From assembly GCA_964007475.1 (NCBI GenBank), contig OZ023274.1, positions 9,387,376 to 9,451,375 on the forward strand: DNA of 64,000 nucleotides, written 5' to 3'. The notes under the pieces were generated by a model that worked only from the letters and a program-made list of their open reading frames with translations, did not search any database and was not told the DNA's origin. This document shows, in pieces, positions 51,701-61,000 of the stretch. Positions within the stretch are counted from its first letter, which is position 1. Every line of letters starts with the position of its first letter. This stretch comes from Hybos culiciformis (lineage: Eukaryota > Arthropoda > Insecta > Diptera > Hybotidae). Made by a program: the position numbers and the translations under genes.

Positions 51701-53716
51701 AAAACCAATTTTCCATATTAAATATACTTAAGATAAGATCTTAATTGAATCTATCTCAATGTTTTTAAATCTTTGATAATCTTAATTTTAATAAAAAAAA
51801 AATACGAAAAAAAATGTTAATTATATGTAGAAATAGAAATGAATTTTTATATCCTTAATTTATTTAATAATTGTATTTTTCTTTTAATTTACTTTTTGGA
51901 CCTTTATCATAATCTTCTTATGTATTCTTCCTCATTACATTTTATTATCATATAGAACTTATAATATTGAAACCTCATTATGACCTTTTGTACTTATTAT
52001 ATTTTTCTTTATCTTCAATAATAATAATAATAATTGGAATAATTATTATAAGTATATACCTACATTGTGTTTTATATTTTATATGCATAATGTTTTGTTT
52101 TATATATGTACATAATATTCTAATATCATGAAAATAATAAATGAAAGGCGTAAAAGATATTTTCTGATTGGAATTTAGAACGTATCTAACATGCTATCTC
52201 AATAAGATATTCTTCAGTAGACTAAGCTAAAATTTGAATATTACAAAATTAATATTTGCTACTCTATTGCGTGACCTCCTTTCTTAATTTAATAATGGTT
52301 AACTATTTAATATTTTATTTTTTCCTCTTCCGTTAACTTCCAAAATTCTTTCCAACGATATTTTCATTTCGTCATTCCGTTTACTTCTCTTTCCATTATC
52401 TATAGTACCCTAACTTTCTTTACTTCTAGTTCTTAATTGAAGCCCAAATTCGTATGCAAATCAACCTTTGTGCATACATTACAAAAAAAAAATTATGATA
52501 AATTATGATGAAATTACTGACAAACCTTTTAAATACTTCATATTAAAATATAACAGCTGGTGAAAATAAATTGCTAAATTTTTATAATTAAAATATAATC
52601 TAACCAGAAAAAATTATGATGTCTTATCTTTTTTTTTTATATAAACTTAAAATTTTTTTTCGAAATTATTAATTGTGTTCAATAAGCGAAATGAAGTCTT
52701 AGGAATTATTACACATGGGTCCTTATTTTTATTTATATTCTTTCAGCAAAATATTTGAAGCAAGGACATACATATAAGACAGATTTGAAGCCCACACCTA
52801 CAAGACAAGAAGGATTGAAAAACCCAAAATAATTTCTAATTATATGATTTTATTATAAATAAATAAAAAAAAGCTTATACTTTACCTTATATTCACTTTT
52901 AAAATCACATACTGTTGAATTAGTTGCTGGTTCATAAACAGGACTTGCAAAATATATATATGGCATACAGTGTACAGCACCAGTTATTGTTAAACCTAAT
53001 AATACAATTTTAGCACGTCTAACAGTGCACATTGTTTGACGTTTTAATGGATACATAACAGCTATAAATCTTTCAACTGTAAATGCGACAACAAACCATA
53101 CTGATAAAAAACTACATAATGATGTAAAAAATGTAAATAATTGACATAAACAATCACGATTATATAAATTAATATCAAAATTATTAAACCATTGTATTAA
53201 TACACCAAATAGAAAACATGTATCACTGACAGCCAATGCAGCCAAATAATATGATGATGATAATTTTTTTAATTTTGTTTTAAAAAATACTAATACTGAT
53301 AATAAATTACCAATGCTACCAGTTAATACCAATGCCGGTATATAATAGAACATTAAATAATCATTTATTGTTTCAGCTGTATTTATTATCATATTATAAT
53401 AATTATTATTATTGTTATTATAATTATTATTATTATTATTAATATTATTATTATTATTATTGATATTAAAACTCAATATGGTGTCATTATCAATATTGTT
53501 GTTGTTATATTGATAATTTATATTTTTATGAATACTTAAATTATTATTATCATCAGTGATGACATTAGGTAATAATGTTAAATTAAAAGAATTTGTACAA
53601 TTTAAGCATAAAATAATTTCATTAGAATAACTATTATTATTATTATTATTATTTAATTTAAATGACCAAGTTTCATTTAAATTATTTAAATATTCATCTA
53701 TCATTAGATGATCCAT
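33620..53716 (-). CDS. Class A neuropeptide GPCR, CNMamide receptor-like, 7 coding exons, 518 residues
   Basis: Exons in transcript order: 53716-52886, 43679-43534, 42356-42205, 40467-40346, 39649-39540, 37792-37722, 33744-33620. Total 1,557 nt; all junctions are GT-AG and phase-consistent. N-terminus of about 120 residues, Asn-rich with many N-x-S/T sites. TM1 about 121-145 (GN at 136-137), TM2 with LAALAVSD (158-165), TM3 191-213 followed by ERF (215-217), TM4 235-256, ECL2 Cys270, TM5 about 286-310, long Ser/Thr/Lys-rich ICL3, TM6 with VCLNLPSY, TM7 425-447 with NFVLY (442-446) replacing NPxxY. Arg454 and a Ser/Thr-rich tail follow. KLSSSYYLAALAVSDTCF and GCTVWKFATVRRTMT resemble the insect CNMamide receptor group (Drosophila CNMaR) as I know it; other TRH-receptor-like neuropeptide GPCRs are the alternative. 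It acts at the plasma membrane and couples a peptide ligand to G proteins. An in-frame TAA five codons upstream of the ATG supports the start. Confidence 0.85.
34251..35749 (+). mobile_element. Non-autonomous Helitron-like element
   Basis: The 5' end TCTAATATATAAATTT begins after an A and the 3' end GCGGGTACAGCTAG is followed by T: the Helitron 5'-TC ... CTRR-3' pattern inserted between A and T. The phrase near the 5' end, TTACCGTACTCCTTCGAAAC, is typical of insect non-autonomous Helitrons as I know them. No Rep/helicase is encoded. A minisatellite fills most of the interior, and a second 5'-end-like stretch (about 35321-35450) suggests a composite of two elements. Lies in receptor intron 6. 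Confidence 0.8.
34376..35310 (+). repeat. Minisatellite inside the Helitron, ~90-140-bp units
   Basis: About eight imperfect units, each containing GTTCGTCCGATTTCATTCAA, a TTTGGTATGTAAAAAGAGGA-like run, a CACACAAATTTCGTAAC-like stretch and a C/G-rich CCTCCTACCCAGGGAC-type linker. The GTCCGATTT core recurs near 34414, 34550, 34667, 34807, 34919, 35011, 35128 and 35236. Open frames across it are repeat artefacts. Confidence 0.88.
35750..37721 (-). other. Receptor intron 6, remainder
   Basis: AT-rich intron sequence between the Helitron and exon 6. I see no exon, RNA gene or clear element. Confidence 0.6.
37722..37792 (-). CDS. Receptor exon 6 (start of cytoplasmic tail)
   Basis: 71 nt encoding RAVISMFRKASSSTTQRDVT and QVT after Arg454, i.e. 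helix 8 and a Ser/Thr cluster suited to phosphorylation. Phase 2 in, 1 out. Confidence 0.87.
38418..39074 (-). repeat. Interspersed repeat family X, copy 1
   Basis: Located in receptor intron 5 and homologous, in opposite orientation, to 48390-49158. Contains many TTTTCCGG/CCGGAAAA words (38580-38735). The ends read TATATTTCTTTACTATTTTC with ACACTCTCGTAGACCCAC on one side, and CTTTTTCATGCGGCCTGG with AAAACTCGTTTTTA on the other. Relative to copy 2 it lacks about 160 bp. A 77-codon frame on the minus strand (38983-38750) matches a frame in copy 2, but the differences do not look like coding constraint. Confidence 0.82.
39540..39649 (-). CDS. Receptor exon 5 (TM7)
   Basis: Acceptor TTTTTCAG, then PKPSKTELIIQYLFWFLFLT and NFGINFVLYCVSGQNF. 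The NPxxY position reads NFVLY. Donor CG|GTAAGA splits Arg454. Confidence 0.92.
40346..40467 (-). CDS. Receptor exon 4 (TM6)
   Basis: Acceptor TTTCTCAG, then DRKKITNSSQIKVTKMLLIV and STVFVCLNLPSYIMRLRAFL. The CLNLP motif takes the place of the usual CWxP. Donor GAG|GTAAGG, phase 0. Confidence 0.92.
40468..42204 (-). other. Receptor intron 3
   Basis: AT-rich, 1.7 kb, between the ICL3 exon and the TM6 exon. No further feature seen. Confidence 0.6.
42205..42356 (-). CDS. Receptor exon 3 (ICL3)
   Basis: Encodes KASIVAKTQFTTASSTFRRA, then Ser/Asn/Lys-rich ICL3 ending YSSKKS. The acceptor CAAAG is non-pyrimidine at -3 and weak, but phase fits on both sides (2 in, 1 out). Confidence 0.8.
43534..43679 (-). 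CDS. Receptor exon 2 (TM5)
   Basis: Acceptor TTTCCAG, then DFMTILNYVDTVVVFVVPFT, TIAVLNTFTGCTVWKFATVR and the start of ICL3. Phase 0 in, phase 2 out (AA|GTAAAT). The central Pro of TM5 is present. Confidence 0.9.
43680..46864 (-). other. Receptor intron 1, distal part
   Basis: Homopolymer-rich AT sequence without recognisable gene, RNA or mobile element. Confidence 0.6.
46865..46940 (-). mobile_element. Decayed copy of the tRNA-derived SINE
   Basis: On the minus strand it reads TATGGTGTAGT (A-box-like), then GGTCGTGGATTCGGTTAC (B-box-like), then TGAAATTTGTGTCAATTTTT, matching head and body of the SINE at 26095-26253 with a central deletion. No A tail remains. Lies in receptor intron 1. Confidence 0.6.
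48390..49158 (+). repeat. Interspersed repeat family X, copy 2
   Basis: Inverted relative to 38418-39074 and slightly longer. Shares GGTGGACTCAGATTTTTTGA, the CCGGAAAA-rich tract and GTGGGTCTACGAGAGTGTCG. An open frame at 48566-48859 overlaps the frame of copy 1. The two copies sit in introns 5 and 1 of the same gene, 9.3 kb apart, so one pre-mRNA contains both arms. Confidence 0.82.
49159..52885 (-). other. Receptor intron 1, proximal part
   Basis: AT-rich with long A and T runs. No gene or element recognised; short lysine- or phenylalanine-rich open frames are compositional. Confidence 0.6.
52886..53716 (-). CDS. Receptor exon 1 (N-terminus to ECL2)
   Basis: 277 codons, ATG at 53716 in context AACAAAATGG with an in-frame TAA upstream. 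Encodes the extracellular tail, TM1 to TM4 and the ECL2 Cys270, ending SEYK at donor AAG|GTAAAG. The open frame continues 10 codons into the intron, but the homologous continuation is in the next exon. Confidence 0.93.
53396..53465 (-). repeat. (AAT/AAC)n trinucleotide repeat coding poly-Asn
   Basis: Imperfect AAT-type microsatellite inside receptor exon 1, encoding Asn-rich residues about 85-107 of the extracellular tail. A shorter run at 53634-53653 encodes Asn 22-28. Confidence 0.9.
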
Positions 53717-54515
53717 TTTGTTCGTTGTTTATTTTTCCTTGTTTTTTTTAATTATTTTTATATATCATAAACTTTTTTTTTAAACTTATTATTAAAAGCA
53801 TGAGTTAATTATCTTTAATTTAATTTATATTGATTACTTATATGTATATACATAATATTTAATATTTTCATTTCAATAGTTTTTAAATTTTAAATGAACT
53901 GTAATAAAAATATATACATATCAGTGAAACAAGAATTTTTCTTCTTTTCTCTTAAAATAGATTCACTGAACTTTTATAGTACATATATTGTAAACTTATA
54001 TAAACTTAAATAAATAATAGAATTAATATGAATTTTACTTAATTAAAAAATTGAAAAAAGGTACAAAAATATTCTGAATTGTATGAAATAGTTAAACTAG
54101 GTTATAAGAACTTAAAAAAACATATACATATTACGTATATTTTTTAAGATTTTTTTAAGCAGATAAAAATCCTGATTAAACAATTGATGCAAACTTTCTG
54201 TAATTCAAGTATACAGTATAATACTGTATACTTAATTTATTAAATTCTAATTACCAAAATTTTTCCGAATGTTAATAAAAAATAATATTAAAAAAAATTT
54301 ATCTTTGTAGATATAAAGATAGAATATTATAATACATAATTTGTGTATTTTAATATTATAATACGTAATTTGTATTTTCTGCGAATACTTATTTAGGAGC
54401 AATTTTAAAATTTTTTTTTAATTTTTCTCTACCAATTATCTAATTTTTTGTTGTTTTAACCAAAACGTGTATAAACATAACGTAGGTATTTTTTAAAAAT
54501 AAAATATATCTTTAT
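53717..54515 (-). other. Receptor 5' flank
   Basis: AT-rich sequence immediately upstream of the receptor ATG on the minus strand. It must hold 5' UTR and possibly promoter or an upstream splice site, but none can be fixed by eye. Confidence 0.4.
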
Positions 54516-54785
54516 TACACCCAGAAAAAAAAATTGTTAAATTAAAAGATTTTATAGGTAAAATTAACAAAAAATCTTTATAGATTTTGCGCAAAAGGGT
54601 TTATAGTTAAATTAAAATTGCAAAAATTGTTAATTCAAAAGACATATTACATTGTTAAAATTAACACAAAATTGTTATATTTAAAATGTTAAGTTGTTAT
54701 TATAACAATTTTAGCAGTTTGAGAAAAAAATATATTGTTACGGTGCCAAACTGTTAAATTAACTATTCGAAATAATTATTTTAAA

Positions 54786-55130
54786 ATAGTTTTTTGTTTT
54801 TTTATTTTTTTGGTTTGTTTTTGTATTTTTTTCGCCTTTTTTTGGTTTTTTTTTTCGCCTTTTTTTTGTTTTTTTTTGGGTTCTTTTTGGTTCTTTTTTT
54901 TTTGTTTTTTTTTTGTTTTTTTTTGTTTTTTTTTATTTTTTTTATTTTTTTTTTTGTTTTTTTTTTTTAATTTCTTGGTTTGTTTTTGTTTTTTTTTCGC
55001 TTTTTTCGTCTTTTTTTTGTTTTTTTATTGTTTTTTTTTTATTGGTCACCCATCTAAGTACTATCACTACGAGACGTTGCTTAACCGCTGTGTTCAATGT
55101 GATGTAGAGTCTTCCACTGAGCTATGTCAG
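54786..55130 (-). mobile_element. 5S/tRNA-like SINE with a ~260-nt A-rich tail
   Basis: On the minus strand, TGACATAGCTCAGTGG (55129-55114) contains a tRNA A-box-like TAGCTCAGTGG. It is followed by GCGGTTAAGCAACGTCTC and GTACTTAGATGGGTGACC (55088-55044), which match the internal control and 3' region of eukaryotic 5S rRNA. A simple (A)5-9(C/G) tract follows (55042-54786). This layout is that of a 5S-derived or chimeric SINE. The 5S 5' half and closing helix are absent, so it is not a 5S gene. Confidence 0.65.
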
Positions 55131-55182
55131 TAATATACAACAATGTATTAAATAGAAAATATAAATTCGGTAATATAAACAT

Positions 55183-55275
55183 AATAAATATTTATCTTGT
55201 TAAATTAAAGAACTCCGCTCTTAACTTGTCTCGTTAAGAGCGGAGTTCTTTAATGTAACAAGATAAATATTTATT
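55183..55275. repeat. Near-perfect hairpin, 43-bp stem, 7-nt loop
   Basis: Arms 55183-55225 and 55233-55275 pair with a single mismatch (A opposite G near the middle); the loop is TTGTCTC. The loop-proximal part of the stem contains GAACTCCGCTCTTAAC, GC-richer than its surroundings. It lies inside the TIR element at 54518-56014. It could be a nested foldback MITE or an expressed hairpin RNA. Confidence 0.92.
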
Positions 55276-55365
55276 TTAAAAGTGTAGCTTTTTAAATCAA
55301 CCAAAACTTTTTTTTTAACAATGCCGTATTTACTTTGACAATTTTTATTGTTATACTAGAAAAAA

Positions 55366-55391
55366 GCCTGCACAGAAAAAATAGTGCAGGC
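55366..55391. repeat. Short hairpin, 8-bp stem
   Basis: GCCTGCAC and GTGCAGGC separated by a 10-nt A-rich loop, inside the same TIR element. Two AAAGTACGCCTTG direct repeats follow, about 45 bp apart (near 55457 and 55503). Confidence 0.75.
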
Positions 55392-57215
55392 CTAGCCTAG
55401 TAACTATGCGTTGATTTTTGTCATTTCGAAAAGAATGCTTTTATTTTTTTATTGATAAAGTACGCCTTGATTTTTTTTGTTTACATTTTAAAGTTTTTAT
55501 CAAAGTACGCCTTGCATTCAGTGTTGCATAGTCATTCGGTTATTTTATTTATTATTTACGTTTAAAAAAATAAATAGAGGAAAGTGTCAACACTGTCAAG
55601 GTCGTTTAAGAGGTGAGTTCACCTTTTATTATATTAGATACCATTTTTAAATAACAACAAAAACATTATTTCAAAAGCTTTTATTGTCATATCAACAATT
55701 GAATGTGTAATTGTTATAATAACAGAAGAGTTTTTAATTTAAAAGAGAGAATAGTAAAATTTTATTTCTTTCGAATGAAACATATTTAAAATAACAATTA
55801 ATGTTGTTAAAATCACAATTTTCAGCTTTTATTAAATAACTGTTTGAAACATTTTAAAATAACAAAATGAAATGTTAAAATAAGAAGCATCTTTACTTAG
55901 ATCAAATATTTATTAGTTTAATTTAAAAAATTTCTCTTTAACATCAACAATTTTTGTTTAACAGTTAAAAACAGTTAAAAATTGTTAATTTAACTAGCAT
56001 TTTTTTTCTGGGTGTAGGAATATCATTTTCAACATAAGTTGAGTTCATGTTGTTTAAATGTTAACATTAATTCATATTGCTGCTTTTATAATAATAAAGT
56101 TTTCCAATTAAGTATTTTATTTTTTATTTTCTTTCTTACATAATTTACAATTTTTTAGGTATTTTATTTTATTTCATGAAAATTAATAACATAATAAATA
56201 CAATAGATTTGTATTACTATTATTAATAATAATTAAAATCACTGTAAACAAATATTTATTTTTTTTAATTTTATCTCAATAATCCATTATATACTTAATT
56301 TTTCATGTTTAACTTCAAATTGCTTGTTTTGATAATTAAAATTTTGTATAATGTTATACAAAAGTGAAGAGAGAAACAAACAAAGTTATATCATATACCC
56401 ACCAAGGAAAGTTCTTCTTTAATATTTATTTTTTAATATTGGTAAAGAGACTCACAAAAAACCTATATGAAAATTTTGAAATAAAATTTCTTCAAAAATT
56501 TTAATCTAATCAAAAAAAAAAAAAAGAAGGTTTTTTTTTTTAAAATACTTCGCAAATTAACTTAAAAAATTACAAAAATTTTTTAATATGAGAATGACAA
56601 GAGAAATCAGATTTATTTTCTATAAAACGAAATAATAAACTTTAATGTGCCCCTAATGTAATGTTGATTTTTATTTAAAATTTATAAAAATTGTTTTAAA
56701 ATATTTTCTTATCTCATTGATGTCAAAATTATTTTTAAATCCTAATGATATTTTGATATTTTAATTTATTTATTTATATTTTTTGTAATATTTGCATAAG
56801 ACTATTAAACTAACCTGATATCACATTTGTATATTTTTGTAAAAAATATATAAAATTTTTTTATTATTTAAAATGTAAGTGAATATCAAGGCCGGTGATT
56901 AAATTAGAATCAGTTAAGATATCGCTTCAATATTACCTCCGAATTAATCGTATTGATAATACTAAAATAGTGTTTGTAATTTATAACAATAAAAACATTA
57001 ACACATATGATAAATACATGTTGCATATATATAGGTTGAAAGTGATTTATATTATGTTATACATATTATGTTATCTTACAAATTTTCACGTTTCTATGCA
57101 AAATCTTAAATTTTGAGATTTAGAAATCCACATAATTTTTCTAAATTTAAATCTGCTTGTACGACAGTACCTTGTTTTGTGCCAATAGCCCACAGTACTT
57201 ATATCATTCTGCCTC

Positions 57216-57768
57216 TTATAACTTCGCTACACTTCAGGTTACAAACACAGAATTCCGTGTTTTGCAGAAAAAAATAGGTTCGTTCTGTGTTTGGTACTTG
57301 GTTTGCCATATAAATTTTTTTTTTTTTTTTTCATGGTTTGAAAGTCGGTTCGACACAAACCTAGAAATTTTACTACATAGTTTTATTGCATTTCAAAAAA
57401 AAAAGGTATAACCTGTCAATTTGCAGAAAATTTACAGAAAAAATCATACTTTAAAATGCTTCGATATAAAAAAAATAATAATAAATTGTAGGTTGTCAAA
57501 AAAGAAAATAAATTAAAATATTTTTAAAAAAAAATTTAATATTATTTTTATTTTCCATTTTTTCTTTAAAATAAAAAAATTCATTTTTTTTTTTTAAATT
57601 ACGAAAAAATAAAATTTTATTTTACAAAGAATTTTTTTTTAATTTCACAAAGAATTTTTTTTTAATTTCAAACCAAACCATCTTTTATAAGTGTGTCACC
57701 CCATTCGCCAACCTACTTTCAAACCAAGAAATTCATGGTTGCTAACCTGAAGTGTAGCGAAGTTATTA
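57216..57768. mobile_element. MITE with 26-bp terminal inverted repeats
   Basis: The ends at 57216-57241 and 57743-57768 share AACTTCGCTACACTTCAGGT as inverted repeats and differ at one of 26 positions. A second internal inverted pair, TGGTTTGAAAGTCGGTT (about 57335) and AACCTACTTTCAAACCA (about 57711), reinforces the foldback. The interior is homopolymer-rich and non-coding. Confidence 0.8.
57624..57670 (+). repeat. 23-bp tandem duplication inside the MITE
   Basis: CACAAAGAATTTTTTTTTAA and TTT units repeated twice in direct succession. Confidence 0.75.
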
Positions 57769-57938
57769 GAAGTGAAATTAAAATTTTTCTGGAATAGTTT
57801 TGGAATTTGTATGTCGTGCCTATATCAAAAGATTTCCAAAATTACGATTAATTTTACTTTTGTTTTAGTCAGGGATTGTACAGTATATTTATAAGCATAA
57901 GAATCCTTTTTTAATTTTTATTTTGTATTATTTAATGT

Positions 57939-58041
57939 ATGGCAAATTTTTTTATGTCAAAATGTCCACAAGAGAAAGGAAAGAAAGTTACTGAATGGCA
58001 AATTTTTTTATGTTAAAATGTCCAAAAGTAAAAGTAAAGAA
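57939..58041 (+). repeat. 56-bp-period tandem duplication
   Basis: Two units sharing ATGGCAAATTTTTTTATGT and AAAATGTCCA, at 57939-57985 and 57995-58041, with several differences in the second half. Confidence 0.8.
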
Positions 58042-61000
58042 CAAAAAATTTAAAACATTGTTGCCAAATCAATTTTATTTCACTTTCACTTAAAGTTTCA
58101 AAAACAGTGCTGTACAACAACTGTAATAAAAGTAACATTATATTTAGATGTGAACATATTATTATGATCATTAGTACATATTATGATATTACATTAATTA
58201 AATATGAACTTTATTTCAGAGATTCCAACCATTCATGAAAAAATCTGACAAAACGATAAATCTTCACATTTGTGCATGAAAAATTTCATGACATGGAAAA
58301 AAAGTTGTTCAACATTTCTTTTTCTTTATTAAAGTTTTTTAAGTTAAGTTTTCAACAACTTGTCAATAGTTTTGATTTTGACAGAACATATTTTATTGAA
58401 AAAAAAAACACGAAAATAATATAAAAAAATCTTGGAAATATTGTGAACGATAATGTATGTTACAACGATGGAATACTTTTTTCTATGTATGTACATGAAA
58501 AAAATATTATATAATTAATTAAACCATATCTTAAAAAGTACAAAGAATTACTAAAAATTACTTCCAAACTTTCGGAACATGAAAAAAATGTATTGTCTCT
58601 AGCAAAAAACATTGTTTTTGCCACAATATCGTATAAGTACAATGTAGATTTTTAGGTGTTAATTATATGCCCACATAATATTTTTTTATCATAATTGAAT
58701 TGGTATACTTAGTATATTATTCAGACTTCAACAAGACATATATAATATCAATTGAATCAAAGGCAATAAATCAAAGGCAACACTTGCCAAAAGGAACATT
58801 CATATAATTAAAATTTAAGCGGGTTTAAAGTCTTTAACTTTTTGTTATTTTAAAAGATAAAATTTATTAAAATCACAAACTTTCGATAGGGTGATAGGGT
58901 GCCCGAAATCAAAACCCCTGAAAATTAATTATATTTTAACTGAATCAATCCTTTTATTGGACAAAAAGGCAATAGCAATAGTACCAAAAAAATGGTGTGC
59001 AGACTAGTTTTTAGAACAATATTTAAAATAACAAGAAAATCAATAAAATAATGTTTATACGTAATGTAATTTATATAAACCGCGAATATTTTTAATGAAT
59101 TTTATTTTGGTCGTAATTGTATTGTTTTTCTTATTTTTATTATCTTCTGATCATAGTATAAAGACAGGCTGGATGCAATTGCTCTAAACTCTATTTAATT
59201 AAAATTACTTTAATGCTATAGAATATTTTTTGTCTTCGTCAGTTTGACATCTATATACTCACATAACGTTTAATAATAAAAATTTCATTTTATTGAACAT
59301 TATGGTATAATTATATATGCATCTAATTCGAAATTGAGTCAATTTTATAAAAACAAAAAGGTCCCCAGTATAATGAAAATTAAATTCAATTTTGGAATAT
59401 TCATTTAATTTAGTCTTCTTTAATGCGCATATATAGAAGGTATGTACTTAAAAAAAAAAAACCAAATTGAATCAAATATAAAATCTAAATTTAATTTTCC
59501 AATTTTTCTTTCTATTTTATTTTAATTTTTTTTTTTTGTCAATAATAAAAAGTTTTACGCCAGAATCTCTTTCGTTCCATTTTTAAGTAATGAATATTTT
59601 ATATAGATTTAAGTTTTAGGTTTGCCCATGATCATCTCTACGCAAAGATAAAACATGTAAAGACAATTGAAATAATATTAAATATATAATTTAATTTCAC
59701 TATTATAATATATGTATACATTAAAATTTATTATTTAAATTCAGTTTTAGATTCAAAATTAAATATTTCTACTTTATTCATTTTAAATTAAATTAGGTAT
59801 TTATATTTTGTTAACATCAATTTGAGAATTTTTTTTTATTGCCTTCTTGTTAATTAAAATTGTGTAATTTTTTTTTTTTTACCCAAAAATGATGGTTTCG
59901 TTTCCTAAAATTTATTATGTTAATAAAAAAGTATTGCAACATTGAGAAATTGAAAAAAAAAAAGTACATACTAATTTTGCTGGAAATATAATAAAATGAA
60001 AACGTAATTTTATTTCTACTTATTATAGTAAATTTTTTTTTTATTTCTTATTTAATTTTTCCCACACGTACAAATGTAAATCCTCTTATTGTCAAAATAA
60101 AAGTTAATGACAAGTCCTTAAAAGAAAGAAGTAGTTAATATAAAATAATAACTACAGCTTTAACTTCAATAAAATTTTGGACATTTCACTTAAAAGAGTA
60201 CCAGGTATACTTGACATCATTTTTTGTGTTATACATAACTATAAATAGGTATTTAACAAAATTTTCATCAATTACATATATGTATTTTTGAAATCTTTTA
60301 CAAGTAATTACATTGAAAAGTGAAAAAAAAATAAAAGATTTTTCTTATAATTAAATGAAGAAAATATATCATTAATAAAAGTCAAAAGTTTAGACGAAAA
60401 TTCAATAAATTATTTTCTCCAACAGAATCCTTAATTTTCCAAAATACAAAAGAAAATAAATTTTAATTGAAGTATAGCAATTCTTACTGATGATTCAAAA
60501 AAAAAAAAAAAACACATACTTAATGGTTCCAAAATAATAATAAAAAAAAAAAAAACAAAAAACTTTTTCTTTAGGTTACACTAAATAAAAAAACTATTGA
60601 GACAGGGAGTGTCAAAACAACAATATAGAACCATTAATGAAAAATGATGTGACTAAAATAGATTTTGTTATTATTAAACCATAAATTCTAGAAAAAAAAA
60701 TGTTTTCTTTTGATTCTTTATTATTAGCTTTTATCAAAAAAAAAAAAGAAGAAAATTAAAAGAAAAATATAAACAATAATGGGATAAAATTTAAAATTAA
60801 AAAAAAAAAAAACATAAAATAAGTACCTACTTAAAATGGGAATAACAAATTTTCTCCCCATTACTTTCTACTAAAAGTCAAGTTCCATTTTTGTGCATAA
60901 AAAATATAAGGAGCCCGAAAGGGAGCTTAATTTTAATTACATATATGTATTTATATGATATCAACAATTCCGTGAAACATTATAATAATATTATATAACA

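Larger units (their letters stand above)
54518..56014. mobile_element. 1.5-kb terminal-inverted-repeat element with TA target duplication
   Basis: Left end CACCCAGAAAAAAAAA (from 54518) and right end TTTTTTTTCTGGGTG (to 56014) are inverted repeats, continuing into GTTAAATTAA on both sides after a small indel. Both are flanked by TA (54516-54517 and 56015-56016), as for Tc1/mariner-like or other TA-specific DNA transposons. The subterminal regions are full of TTGTTAAAATTAACA-type words. No transposase is present. It lies 0.8 kb upstream of the receptor ATG and hosts the SINE and hairpins listed separately. Confidence 0.75.

Noticed and set aside
55044..55088. 5S rRNA gene
   Set aside because: Only the internal/3' part resembles 5S; the 5' half and terminal helix are missing and an A-rich tail follows directly.
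54735..55133. 132-codon Phe-rich open frame
   Set aside because: It is the complement of an A-rich SINE tail; low complexity, not a protein.
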